Below are positions 1-8,898 of a stretch of DNA of 64,000 nt, piece after piece. The DNA lies in assembly GCF_006716815.1 (NCBI RefSeq), contig NZ_VFPS01000001.1, positions 1,102,066-1,166,065 of the forward strand. The letters run 5' to 3'. A program made the position numbers and the translations under genes. Numbering within the stretch: position 1 is the stretch's first letter; each line of letters begins with the position of its first letter. The stretch is from Microbacterium lacticum (GTDB taxonomy: Bacteria; Actinomycetota; Actinomycetes; Actinomycetales; Microbacteriaceae). A model generated the notes under the pieces. The model worked only from the letters and a program-made list of their open reading frames with translations. It did no database searches and was not told where the DNA came from.

Positions 1-261
1 GTGGCCGCACCGGTAGCGGCGTACCCGCACCAGCAGCGTCGTGGGCCGGTGACCGAACGGCTCGTGCGCGAGCGGACGCGTCACGGTGTCGCGCGGCACG
101 CCCTCGGCGCCACACTTCCGACACCACGGGTCATCGTCAACGACGCGGCACTCGAGTACCGCCCGGTCGGGCTCGATCAACTGGCCGATGGCTTCGAGGC
201 CGAGCTCATCGAGACGGCAGAACGTGGTGAGGTCAGGGGTCGCGAACGTAGGGTGGCGCAA
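1..261 (-). CDS. ISL3-family transposase, N-terminal part
   Basis: This is the N-terminal 87 codons of a transposase that continues beyond the left edge. The reading contains ATPDLTTFCRLDELGLE, then a zinc-finger-like stretch with CRVVDDDPWCRKCG and LAHEPFGHRPTTLLVRVRRY, the usual N-terminal signature of actinobacterial ISL3 transposases. The start is taken as the TTG at 261 because family proteins begin just before the PTFATPDL segment. The frame is open further upstream, but no better start codon was found before the stop at 358-360. Activity cannot be judged from the fragment. It belongs to a different ISL3 subgroup from the element at 59.2-63.4 kb. Confidence 0.7.
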   Translation of the reverse strand, partial: MRHPTFATPDLTTFCRLDELGLEAIGQLIEPDRAVLECRVVDDDPWCRKCGAEGVPRDTVTRPLAHEPFGHRPTTLLVRVRRYRCGH

Positions 262-373
262 GTCGAGGTCTTCCGGCAGATGGGCAGTGTGAGAACTTCC
301 ATCCTGGAAGACCTCGACGTCTATCCGCGAACCAGCCGCCGACCCTCGACTACACCCTCAACTGCGAAGAGCC
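1..373 (-). mobile_element. ISL3-family insertion sequence, partial (runs off left edge)
   Basis: The terminal repeat reads GGCTCTTCGCAG on the minus strand (end at 373), which matches the GGCTCTTC start typical of ISL3-family ends. An ISL3-type transposase start lies inside it. The element cuts the methylase-helicase gene to its right. The other end is outside the window, so the target duplication cannot be checked. Confidence 0.8.
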
Positions 374-2961
374 CTTTTCTCGGCACTGATGTCCTTGCTG
401 GAGGCGGCGAGGATCCTGGCCTGCGGATAGATTTGCAGCCACTCTCTGCTGAACTGCTCCAACATATGATTCGGGATGACAATCAAGGGCTTGCTGACGA
501 GACCCATGCGTCGCATCTCCATCACGCCCATGATCGCTTCAGCCGTTTTCCCGGCCCCGACCTCGTGGAATAATCCGGCGGCGGGTTCGGCGATCATGCG
601 GGCAACTGCGGCGCGTTGATGCGGTCGCGGGGTGAACGTCTCGGCGAGACCCGGGAGTGACAGATAGTCGCCGGCGGCACTGTAGTCGCGTAGGACGAGG
701 TTGTTGAACCGTTGGTTGTACTCGTCGACGAGTTCCTGGGCGCGTTCGGGGTTCTCCCACACCCACTCGGAGAACCGTTCCTGGAGCGCCTCCGCCTTTT
801 CTTGTGCCGCGGCCGTCTCGGTGGGGTTGACGACCATTTGCGGTTTGCCGTCCACGCCGTCGATCTCGTCTTTGACGAGGATCGGCCGCTGCTCCATGAT
901 CGCCTGGACAAGGTCCGGTGCCGGACGGCGTTCGGTGCCCCACTCGCTGGTCGCCTGCAGGCCCTGACGACCGCCGCGCACTTCCCACATTCCCGGAATC
1001 GGGTTCTCGACTCTGACCTGGGTGGTGCGCAGGATCTCGTTGAGGAACTGCTCGTGGATCTCCGCGCTGATCCACACCGCGCCGATGCGGGCGCCGATCT
1101 CCTCGACGCCGAGGTCCCGCGGCTGCACCTCGGCCAACGCGTCGACGTTGGCTTGGAAGGCCGGGTCGTCGGCCGCGCGTTCCTTCGCCTGGGCGAGCTT
1201 GGCGCGGACGTCTCCGGAGAGGTATTCGGGGGCGTGGACGAGGGTGCCGGTGGCAGGGTCCGTGTAGGCGAGCCCGGTCAGCGCCTCGCGGGCCTCGGTC
1301 TCGTCCATGCCGAGCATGTCCGCGATCAGCGGGAGATCGATCCCGCCGGTGCGATCCAGACTCACCGCCACCGCGTCTGCCGGGGTATCGACGCCTTGGA
1401 CCTCGGTGCGCGGGGCGACGACGCGGCGGGTCATGATCGTCGCCGGGGTTGCCGTCTGCTCAGCGTCGTCGAACTCTTCGAGGGCGAGGACGAGCGCCCC
1501 GAACGGGTCCGAGCGCAATAGCCGGATCGGAGTGGGCACGATGCGGGCGTAGGTCTCCTCACCGGACTCGTTCGTCCGGCCGGTGCGCCGCCAGGAGTAC
1601 CGGTTCAACGGCCCGTACTTCCCGACATACTTCTGGTAGTCGCGACGCAGCCCCTCCCTGGTCGTGGCGATCTCGTCGGTGTCCTCGACGGTCGCTGCCT
1701 CCAGCTCCAGCAGCCGGTTGGCCGCGTCGCGCAGTCCGAGCAGCGCCCGCATCTCCGCGTACGCGTTCTTCGGCACCTTCAGGGGCTCGATGCTGCTGCC
1801 ATTGACGGTGCCGAAACCGCCGCCGTCGGTGGCAACGATCGCCCCATCCCACTGCTCCGTCGCTGTGCCGGTGGCAGCGGCCGGTCGTTCCGGGGCGGTG
1901 CCGGTGCGTTCGGTCAGCACCATGCCGGAACGGCGGGCGGTGAACGTGATCGACTCCAGCGCGGCGCGCAGTTCGTCGGCGACTCGATCCGGGTCGCCTG
2001 CAACGGTCAGGGTCTCCGACCCGTACATGCCGTGCCCGACCGACAGCTCGCCCAGGACATACTCCGGGTGCTGATCGAAGTAGCGGTTGATCCTGATCGG
2101 CTCGGTGCCGTCGAGCGAGACAGGGGTGACGGTCTCCCACAGGTCATCGGCGGGCGGCTGACCGTCCTCGCGGCGCCGGAAAATCAGCAGATCAGTGATC
2201 GCCTCGGTTCCCGCCGTCCGCCGGTGGGCTCCGGAGGGCAGGCGGACGGCACCGACGAGATCGGCCAGCAGGTTCATCTCCCGCCGAGCTCCGGGGTTCT
2301 GGGCGTCCATCGTGTAGTGCGAGGAGAGCACGGCGACCAGCCCGCCCGGCCGCGTCAACCGCAGGGACTTGAGAATGAAATGGTTGTGGATCGAGTGCCC
2401 GCCCGGGTTATGCACCGGATCGTAGAGGGTCACTTTCCCGAACGGCACATTGCCGATGGCCGCGTCGAACATGCCCTCGGGCAGTCGGGTGTCAGCGAAG
2501 CTCTCGGCCCGGATGCTCGCATCGGGATACAGGGCCTGGCTGATCGCGGCGGTGATCGGGTCGAGTTCGACCCCGGTCATCCGGGCGGTCTCGGGGGCGA
2601 GCCCGATGACCGTCCCGGACCCGGAGCCGGGTTCGAGGATCTCCCCGCCGGTCAGGCCCAGTGACCGCAGTGCCCGCCACATTTCCGCCGCGATGAGGGG
2701 GTCGGTGTAATGGGCGTTGATCGTTGTCCGCTCCGCTGCGGCCCATTCGTCCGCGCTGAGCAGGCCCTGAAGCTCGGCACGCTCCTGCGCCCGGGCGTCG
2801 TTGCGGGGGTCGAACACGTCCGGTACCGCGCCCCAGCTGGACCATCCGGCCAGCACACGCTGCTCATCGGCGGTGGCGGGACGCTGTTCGGCTGCGAGTG
2901 CGCGGGCGAGGGTGAGCGCGTCGATGTTCGCGCGGAACCGGGCACGCGCCCCGGAGGGCAC
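374..2961 (-). pseudogene. Conjugative-element DNA methylase-helicase, truncated by ISL3
   Basis: This resembles the very large methylase plus superfamily-2 helicase proteins of actinobacterial plasmids and integrative elements. The N-terminal part has a SAM-binding motif (EPGSGSG) and a catalytic-type motif (GNVPFG), so an adenine-methyltransferase fold is likely. The C-terminal part begins a helicase with PRPHQ and the Walker A motif EVGAGKT, then stops where the ISL3 element enters; the frame reads to a stop at 358 inside the IS. Most of the helicase is missing, so the protein should be non-functional as a helicase. The start is uncertain. The frame stays open to an ATG at 3708, but the stretch 3003-3560 of that frame is a low-complexity shadow of another gene. 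The GTG at 2961 is the first reasonable start after it. Confidence 0.6.
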
Positions 2962-3002
2962 ACGATGGGCGGTCGGGTCGAACCGCGGTCCTGGCTCGGG
3001 GG

Positions 3003-3560
3003 TTAACGCACTTCGCGCAGGAACCGCACGTTCGCGGCCTCCGCCAGGATCTCCTGATGCTCGTTCGCGTACTGGCGCGGAATCTCCGCGCTCGTCAGAC
3101 CCTCCAGGAACCAGGTCGGCACGGCCCAGTCCTTGGCCTTCTGTTCGAGATCCACCGTCGCCGGCATTAGGTCCGGGGCGTCCTGAATCCGCTCCGCCCA
3201 GCTGATCAGGTTCTCGTCGGAGGCTCTGGTCTCCTCCCACTCCTGCCGGGCTTCGTCCAGGGGCAGGCTCGGGTCGTGGATCCAGACCAGTTCGTCCATC
3301 ACGACCTCCTCGGCGACCCGTCGCGCCGTCATCCGGCGCGCCACCTCCGGCAGATACCTGCTCCCAGTCTCTCGCGAAGAGGCCGCCATCGCCAGCGACA
3401 GGTCCGAGTTCGCCTCCAGCTGCCGGGCCAGGTCGCTGATCTGTCCGCTGATCTCCAGACCCAGGTCGCTGAAGAACGTCTCCGGATCGTCCATCTGCTC
3501 GACCCGTTGCGGGGCGTAGCGCCTCCAGTGCTCCAGGGCCTTCTTCCCGTACTGGTTCAT
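3003..3560 (-). CDS. Conserved hypothetical protein of the conjugative module
   Basis: A 185-residue acidic, helix-rich protein of unknown function, starting MNQYGKKALEHWRRY. Codon use is strongly GC3-biased, while the alternative frame over the same bases gives only a Gly/Arg/Asp/Pro-rich shadow. This is therefore the coding frame. It lies between the coupling-protein gene and the methylase-helicase on the same strand, which suggests a role in the same mobile element. No catalytic motif, signal peptide or membrane segment is visible. Its ATG overlaps the preceding small ORF. Confidence 0.65.
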   Translation of the reverse strand: MNQYGKKALEHWRRYAPQRVEQMDDPETFFSDLGLEISGQISDLARQLEANSDLSLAMAASSRETGSRYLPEVARRMTARRVAEEVVMDELVWIHDPSLPLDEARQEWEETRASDENLISWAERIQDAPDLMPATVDLEQKAKDWAVPTWFLEGLTSAEIPRQYANEHQEILAEAANVRFLREVR

Positions 3561-3708
3561 TCTTCTCCTCCACGCTTTCGATCAGTTCGTGCGGCTCCGG
3601 GCCGGTGAGGTTCTCCTCGACCCGGGCGTCGGCATCGGCATTGGCGAGACCCCACAGGTCGAACTCGAGCTGGCCGGGCGGAGGCGTCGTGCGCCGGCGT
3701 CGCGCCAT
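3561..3708 (-). CDS. Short 5' ORF preceding the 185-residue gene, extent unclear
   Basis: From the ATG at 3708 there is a plausible coding stretch of about 50 codons (MARRRRTTPPPGQ, then acidic sequence ending VEEKNE) that runs up to the next ATG. No stop codon ends it. The frame continues through the next gene into the methylase-helicase frame, giving a 1116-codon open frame overall. Either this is the N-terminus of the 185-residue protein separated by a frameshift, a small gene that lost its stop, or the true N-terminus of the methylase-helicase. Confidence 0.4.
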
Positions 3709-3752
3709 AGTGGTCTCCTTCGCTCATCTGCGTCACACCGTGCAGGTGCGGA

Positions 3753-5552
3753 TCACTCGCCTCCGCCACTGCCCTCGCCCTGTTCGAGCACCTCTTCGAG
3801 ATCGGCCCGGTCGGCCTGCAGGCGTGCCACGTCGGCGCGGGACGGCCAGGGGCGCAGGTCGGTGATGATCGGGGGTGCCGAGCGCAGCAGCGTCACGCCC
3901 GTGCCGAAGGGCAGCCGACGGATCTGGTCAGGTGGGAGGATCGGAATCCGCCGCACCGAACGCTGATTGCTGCGCGCACCGTGGTCGCCGAGGGTCACGC
4001 TGTCGGTGTACTCGTCGCGTTCCCCGATGAGGCTGCTGAGATCCTGAAGGTCTCTGCTGTTGGAGGCCCCGCCGAGGATGATCTTGGTGATCGCGGCATC
4101 CCAAATGGCGTTCGCCTGGTTCTCATTCCACCGGTCACAGGCCTGCGCGAGGCTCTGCAAGACCGGCATCGTCGTGATGCCGGTGCCGCCGCCTTCTGCC
4201 ATCAGAATGGGCAGGCTCGGCAGCGGGCTGAGGTTCGCGATCTCATCCAGAGCCAGCAGCAGCGGCGGGTCCAGCCGTGCCCCCGGCGAACGGGCTGCCA
4301 GACGGCGGGCAGTCTCGATGAGGTCCTCTACGAATGCCGCCACGAGCGCTGCCGAGGCTCCCGCCCCGGCACCGGTGGCCAGCAAGAACAGGGTGCCCTT
4401 GTTCCGGATGAATTTCTCCGGGTCGAAGTCCTCTCCGGGGCCGGGGCTGACGGCATCGAGGACACGCGGATCGGCCAGGGCGCCCAGCGACAGGCTCACA
4501 CCCTGCCAGATGCTGTCGCGGGTTCGGGGGTCCGCGTCGATCATCGATTCCAGCGATTCCGCCCACCCCTCGGCGGCTTCGGAACTGTTGTTGAGGATCG
4601 CGACGGCCTCACTGGCGGCCGTCGGGTCCAACGTCCACCGGAACAGCTCGGATGCGGGCCGGTCATCCAGCGCTGCCGCGTGCAGGAGCGCTTGGAGCGT
4701 CGAGCGCGTTTTGCCTTCCCAGAATCCGCCGCCTTCGACGCCGCCGGCCGAGAGCCCCGTCGCCGAGGCCAGGCCGGTGGCGCGGATCATCGCCGTCAAC
4801 GGTGATTGGCAGCCGCGAATCGGCGACCAGCGCAGGCCCGCGGGCAAGCCTTCAGCGAGATGCTGCGGATCGAACACGGCCACGGGTCCACCTCGCTGGC
4901 GGGCACGCAGCGTGGCGGTCAGGTTGTCCGGCCTTGTGCTCGTTGCCACCGCCGCGCCGGGAGCATCGAGGATCGCATTGATGACTAGGTGCAAGCCTTT
5001 GCCCGAGCGGGGTGGTCCGAGAACGAGGATCGAGTCCTCCACGCTCGCCCACACTTCTTGGCCCCGTGAGGTGCCCAGCCGATAGCCGACATCGGCGGCC
5101 GTCGGAGAATCCAGCGAAGGGCACAGGTTCCCCGCCCGGCGCATCAGCGCCTTCGTCGATACGGCATCGGCGATGTCTTGTCGTGTGGCGACTCCGGCGA
5201 GGCGGCGAGGGTCCGCCGCGATGCGGTGGCCGCGACGGCGCACCAGGGTCCACACCCACGCGACCGCTGCGGCCAGTCCGGCCAGGAGCACCACAGACAC
5301 GATCCAGAACCCGATCGGGTTGAGGTTGTCGGCCTCGAGCACCCCGGCGGGATCGGCGGGCCGGAACAGCACCAGAATGCCTGCTGCCGGCCCGGCGCCG
5401 GGCTGCGGGGTTCCGGTGAGGAACGCCGTGATCGACCCGGCCACACGCAGGATGATCGCCAGGGCGAACAGGCTCACGAGTCCGATCATCGCGACGTTGG
5501 TCAGCTCGTCGCCGAACGACCCGGTCTGCCGGCCCTGCTGCGGCATGCTCAT
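3753..5552 (-). CDS. Type IV secretion coupling protein (VirD4/TraG-like ATPase)
   Basis: A 599-residue conjugative coupling ATPase that would link the relaxosome to a type IV secretion channel at the inner membrane. Two N-terminal membrane segments (about residues 20-45 and 85-110) precede the cytoplasmic ATPase. Walker A is GPPRSGKG, Walker B is LLLALDEIAN, and a C-terminal RRLPFG-type segment is usual in this family. The ATG at 5552 overlaps the stop of the upstream small gene (TGATG), which indicates coupled translation; a GTG at 5555 is an alternative start. Together with the methylase-helicase it marks this stretch as part of an integrative conjugative element or plasmid. No relaxase or VirB4 homologue is in the window, so the element is incomplete here. 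Confidence 0.85.
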   Translation of the reverse strand: MSMPQQGRQTGSFGDELTNVAMIGLVSLFALAIILRVAGSITAFLTGTPQPGAGPAAGILVLFRPADPAGVLEADNLNPIGFWIVSVVLLAGLAAAVAWVWTLVRRRGHRIAADPRRLAGVATRQDIADAVSTKALMRRAGNLCPSLDSPTAADVGYRLGTSRGQEVWASVEDSILVLGPPRSGKGLHLVINAILDAPGAAVATSTRPDNLTATLRARQRGGPVAVFDPQHLAEGLPAGLRWSPIRGCQSPLTAMIRATGLASATGLSAGGVEGGGFWEGKTRSTLQALLHAAALDDRPASELFRWTLDPTAASEAVAILNNSSEAAEGWAESLESMIDADPRTRDSIWQGVSLSLGALADPRVLDAVSPGPGEDFDPEKFIRNKGTLFLLATGAGAGASAALVAAFVEDLIETARRLAARSPGARLDPPLLLALDEIANLSPLPSLPILMAEGGGTGITTMPVLQSLAQACDRWNENQANAIWDAAITKIILGGASNSRDLQDLSSLIGERDEYTDSVTLGDHGARSNQRSVRRIPILPPDQIRRLPFGTGVTLLRSAPPIITDLRPWPSRADVARLQADRADLEEVLEQGEGSGGGE

Positions 5553-5684
5553 CACAGGCTCCGCGCCGTGATCGTGCCCGACCTGGATCGTGTCACCGTC
5601 GGGTGATTTCGCGGGTTGAGGATCGTTGAGGCTTGATTTTCCGGGGGTGCTGGTGCCTCGTGCGGGGCACTAATGGCGTCGATC

Positions 5685-5690
5685 TAGACT
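5685..5690 (+). promoter_or_regulatory. -10 box of a leaderless promoter (IS1634-like transposase)
   Basis: TAGACT, followed by exactly 6 nt and then the GTG start at 5697. No Shine-Dalgarno sequence fits between them. In copy B an IS481 element has inserted into the CTAG overlapping this box. Confidence 0.55.
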
Positions 5691-5696
5691 CGCTCG

Positions 5697-7214
5697 GTGG
5701 GGTGGTTCGTGCGGAAGGTGCGCACCGCGTCGGGTGCGACGGCGGCGCAGATCGCGTCGAAGACCCGTGGTGTGCGGACGATCGTGGAGCACCTCGGCTC
5801 CGCGCACGACGATGAGCAGCTCGCGGTGCTGGTCGCGATCGCGCGGGAGCGGATCGCGGAGCTGGCCGGGCATGTCCCGTTCGATCTGGACGGGCTGGGC
5901 GCGACGCCGCCGGCCACGACCGCGCCGACGGTGACCGGGTCGAGGTCCAGGTTGTTGTGGGATGTCCTCGAGGACGCCTACGCCCGTCTCGGGTTCGACG
6001 CGGTCGGCAACGACACATTCAAGAAGCTGGTCCTGGCCCGCGTCGTCGAGCCGACCAGCAAGGCGGACACGCTGCGGGTGTGGGACGAGCTCGGTGTCCC
6101 GGGTGCGCCGTCGCTGTCGACCGTGTGGCGGACCCTCGCCCGCAGCGTTGAGCAGGACTGGCGGTCGAAGATCGCCGCCGCAGCCTACGCGCATGCGACC
6201 CGATCTGGCCCGCTCACCGTCGTGCTCTACGACGTCACCACCCTCTACTTCGAGGCGGAGCGTGAAGACAAGCTCCGCAAGGTCGGGATGAGCAAAGAGC
6301 GCCGCGTCGACCCGCAGATCCTCGTCGGCCTCCTCGTGGACCAGGGCGGGTTCCCCCTCGAAGTCCACGAGTTCGCGGGCAACAGGGGCGAGACCCTCAC
6401 CCTGCTGCCCGTCCTCGACCAGTTCCGCGAACGTCACTCCGCGACCGAGGTCGTGGTCGTCGCGGACGCCGGCATGCTGTCCGCAGCGAACCTGAACCGG
6501 CTGGAGGACGCCGGGTTCGGTTTCATCGTCGGCTCCCGCACCTCCTCCGCGCCATACGATCTCGCCGAGCACTACGCGACCGTCGGGAACATCGTCACCG
6601 ATGGGGAGACGGTCGAGACCACCCGAACCATGGGTGCGGGTGTGAACGCGCGGGAGCGGCAAGTGGTGTGGCAGTACTCCCACAAGCGGAAGATCCGCGA
6701 CAACATCACGTTGAACAAGCAGATCGAACGCGCCGAGCAGATCGCTGCCGGCACCCGCCCGGCGAAGAAGGACCGGTTCGTCACCCTCGGCACGGGGCCC
6801 GGCGTGAACTGGGCAAGAGTCGAGAAGGCCCGCGAATACATCGGCCTCAAGGGGTACGTCACCAACCTCAGCACCGCGACGGCTTCCGCTGCAGAGATCG
6901 TGGCGGCCTACCATGACCTGTTCCAGGTCGAGGCGACGTTCCGGATGGCGAAGACCGACCTGCGGGCGAGGCCGATGTTCGCGTCGACCGCGGACTCGAT
7001 CCACGCGCACCTCACCGTCGTGTTCTGCGCTCTCGCGATCAGCCGGCACCTCTACAAGACCACCGGCGTGACGGTCCGCCGTATCGTCCGCGCGCTGCGC
7101 CCGCTGCGTGACGTCACGATCACCATCGACGGACACGAACTCACCGCGACCACCCCGCCAACGGGGGAAGCCGCCGACATCATCGCCGCACTCCGGCCGG
7201 GCGTGGGGCACTAA
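5697..7214 (+). CDS. IS1634/IS4-like DDE transposase, copy A
   Basis: A 505-residue transposase that excises and inserts the surrounding element. The catalytic acidic residues are visible as D in LYDVTTLYFEAE, D in VVVADAGML and E in YHDLFQVEATFRMAKTDL. The last of these has the E-x2-R-x6-K-like layout of the IS4/IS1634 group. The GTG start at 5697 sits 6 nt after a TAGACT box and matches the length of copy B. The gene is full length with no frameshift, so the element may be mobile. Copy B differs at only about two residues (A/V near residue 19, Q/R near residue 322). Confidence 0.88.
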   Translation: MGWFVRKVRTASGATAAQIASKTRGVRTIVEHLGSAHDDEQLAVLVAIARERIAELAGHVPFDLDGLGATPPATTAPTVTGSRSRLLWDVLEDAYARLGFDAVGNDTFKKLVLARVVEPTSKADTLRVWDELGVPGAPSLSTVWRTLARSVEQDWRSKIAAAAYAHATRSGPLTVVLYDVTTLYFEAEREDKLRKVGMSKERRVDPQILVGLLVDQGGFPLEVHEFAGNRGETLTLLPVLDQFRERHSATEVVVVADAGMLSAANLNRLEDAGFGFIVGSRTSSAPYDLAEHYATVGNIVTDGETVETTRTMGAGVNARERQVVWQYSHKRKIRDNITLNKQIERAEQIAAGTRPAKKDRFVTLGTGPGVNWARVEKAREYIGLKGYVTNLSTATASAAEIVAAYHDLFQVEATFRMAKTDLRARPMFASTADSIHAHLTVVFCALAISRHLYKTTGVTVRRIVRALRPLRDVTITIDGHELTATTPPTGEAADIIAALRPGVGH

Positions 7215-7783
7215 TCTGACACGATCCAGGCCCGACGCCCGGCCGAAGAACAGCACCTCGTCCGCGGCGAGCGCGGCGATGTGGGCGGGGTCGAGCAGAA
7301 CGCGCGCATCCCCGGACGGGGTGGCATCGGTGTGCCCGGACACGAGCGCGACGGCGATGTCCTCGCCCGGGAGGAAGCCGACGCCGGTGACCCGGACCTC
7401 CACTGGTGCCACGACGTTCGAGGCAGGCTCTTCTGCATGCTCTGGTTCCGGTGCAGGCTCAGCAGTTTCGGGCTCGGGCGTGCGTCGGATGATCGCGGGA
7501 ATGATGTCCGTGAAGGAGGTGCCGTCCGTCTCGTGCACCGTGACTCGGATCGGAACGGCCCGGTCGTGACTGGCGGTGTCGATGATCTGCACGAAGTCTC
7601 CGCGCCGCCAGGCTCCGGAAACTGGCGGAGGAGCCAGAGGTGCGTGGTCGACGGAGACGGAGACGGTGCCGTCGTCACGCACGTCGAGCACGACTTGCAC
7701 CATGGACACGGGCGGATGATCAGCAGGAGGTTTCTTCATGCCACGAGGTACGCGTGACGGGCACGAGTGCTTGCGGTCAGCGC

Positions 7784-8758
7784 TTAGCTGTACTGACCTC
7801 GACCGTTGTTGATTCGGTCGATGGGGGTTCTGCCTCCGATGCCGAGGTGGTGCCTGTCTAGGTTGTAGTAGTCGAGCCAGGTCGTCAACCCTGCTTTTCG
7901 GTCGTCGTTCGAGCTCCAGGGGCGGGCGTAGGCCCACTCGGTGGCGAGGGTGCGGTTGAGGCGTTCGACTTTCCCGTTGGTCCAGGGGCAGTGCGGTTTG
8001 ATGAACCGCTGTCGGATGCCGTGCGCGTCGACCACGGCCTTGAACGCGGCCGAGTGGCGGTAAGCGAACGCGTTGTCGCTGATGACGCGTTCGACCTTGA
8101 CGCCGAGGCGCGCGTAGAACGCGATCGCCCGCTCGAGCACACCCGCGGCGGTGATGCCTTTCTCGTCGTCGTGGATCTCCGCGTAAGCAACTCGGGAATG
8201 GTCGTCGATGACGGTGTGCACGTAGTCGTAACCCAGGCCCCGCTTGCGCGCAGGACGTTGCCCGCGGCCATGCAGACGCCATCCGCCGCCGTCGGGGATA
8301 CGGCCGAGTTTCTTCACATCAACGTGGATCAGGGACCCGGGATGATCATGCTCGTAACGCTGCGCGGATCGGCGGGTCGCGCGGATCACGGACCCCGTGA
8401 CCGGGTCCAGCTCCCGCAGCAACGGCACGTGGTGGCGGCGCAACACCCTACCGACCGTTGAGGCCTGCAAGCCGAGCTTGTCAGCGATGAACACCGGCCC
8501 ACGCCGAGTGAGGTGCCGCATGATCCGCACCCTCGCCTCCACGCACGCTTTGGTCTGGCGAGGGTGGGAGCGGGCGACGCTGGAACGATCGATCAGGCCC
8601 GCCGGGCCGCACTCCCGGAACCTGCGCCACCACCGCCACGCGGTCGTGCGGGAGATCCCCATTTCCGCGGCAACATGCGCGACCGCACGCCCCGACTGGA
8701 TGCGCTGAACCATGATCAACCGGCCGGCCGGAGTCAGCCGGGCATTAGCGTGAGACAA
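7784..8758 (-). CDS. IS481-family transposase, copy A
   Basis: A 324-residue DDE integrase-like transposase. An N-terminal helix-turn-helix (EMGISRTTAWRWWRRF) is followed by the rve-type core with D in HVDVKKLGRIPDGG, D in RVISDNAFAYRHS and E in KVERLNRTLATEW. The TTG start at 8758 is chosen because GGAGG lies 6 nt upstream; the frame extends 15 codons further without such a site. The stop codon TAA (7786-7784) lies outside the IS, in the duplicated target CTTAGC. Copy A differs from copies B and C at several residues (for example KGITAAGVLER against KGTTAAGVLDR), so it is the older or diverged member. Confidence 0.88.
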   Translation of the reverse strand: MSHANARLTPAGRLIMVQRIQSGRAVAHVAAEMGISRTTAWRWWRRFRECGPAGLIDRSSVARSHPRQTKACVEARVRIMRHLTRRGPVFIADKLGLQASTVGRVLRRHHVPLLRELDPVTGSVIRATRRSAQRYEHDHPGSLIHVDVKKLGRIPDGGGWRLHGRGQRPARKRGLGYDYVHTVIDDHSRVAYAEIHDDEKGITAAGVLERAIAFYARLGVKVERVISDNAFAYRHSAAFKAVVDAHGIRQRFIKPHCPWTNGKVERLNRTLATEWAYARPWSSNDDRKAGLTTWLDYYNLDRHHLGIGGRTPIDRINNGRGQYS

Positions 8759-8852
8759 GAGAGACCTCCGTGCGTTTGAGCTGAAGAACTTAGACAGCTC
8801 CAACTCGACCCCGGAGGTCTCTCCTACGTCAACAACGATCTGGGTCAGTACA
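7789..8852 (-). mobile_element. IS481-family insertion sequence, copy A (1064 bp)
   Basis: Ends are TGTACTGACC and GGTCAGTACA. The 6-bp target duplication CTTAGC is at 7783-7788 and 8853-8858. It sits in the intergenic region between the conjugative module and the gene at 8899. Copies B (40995-42058) and C (60689-61752) have the same length and ends. Confidence 0.92.
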
Positions 8853-8886
8853 CTTAGCGCCAGACCAACGAGCGTTCGGAACGGGT

Positions 8887-8892
8887 TAGGGT
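8887..8892 (+). promoter_or_regulatory. -10 box of a probable leaderless promoter
   Basis: TAGGGT, 6 nt before the ATG at 8899, with no ribosome binding site between. IS481 copy A lies 34 bp upstream of this box, so native upstream promoter elements are displaced. Confidence 0.5.
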
Positions 8893-8898
8893 CGACCC

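Larger units (their letters stand above)
5582..7230 (+). mobile_element. IS1634/IS4-like insertion sequence, copy A (intact, 1649 bp)
   Basis: Ends are perfect inverted repeats, CCTGGATCGTGTCA at the left and TGACACGATCCAGG at the right. They are flanked by the direct repeat CCCGA (5577-5581 and 7231-7235), or 6 bp if the terminal C is counted as target. It carries one transposase gene. Copy B at 60582-63300 has the same ends and differs by very few bases. Confidence 0.9.
5552..7739 (-). pseudogene. Small conjugative-module gene split by the IS1634-like element
   Basis: The reading runs from the ATG at 7739 to 7231, is interrupted by the IS at 5582-7230 (plus one duplicated target copy), and resumes at 5576 to a stop at 5554-5552. 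Joined, it encodes 177 residues with a Pro/Glu-rich middle (PEPETAEPAPEPEHAEE) and no recognised domain. The IS removes only the last eight or so codons (ending TITARSL), so the truncated product could retain partial function. The original stop overlapped the coupling-protein start, so the IS also separates the downstream operon from its promoter. Confidence 0.7.

Noticed and set aside
1..573. Plus-strand open frame of 190 codons at the left edge
   Set aside because: It is antisense to an ISL3-type transposase and to the methylase-helicase end, both of which show real family motifs on the minus strand.
5670..8282. Minus-strand 870-codon open frame crossing the IS1634-like element and IS481 copy A
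   Set aside because: Most of it is antisense to the transposase. Only the segment from 7739 to 7231 is coding, as the split small gene.
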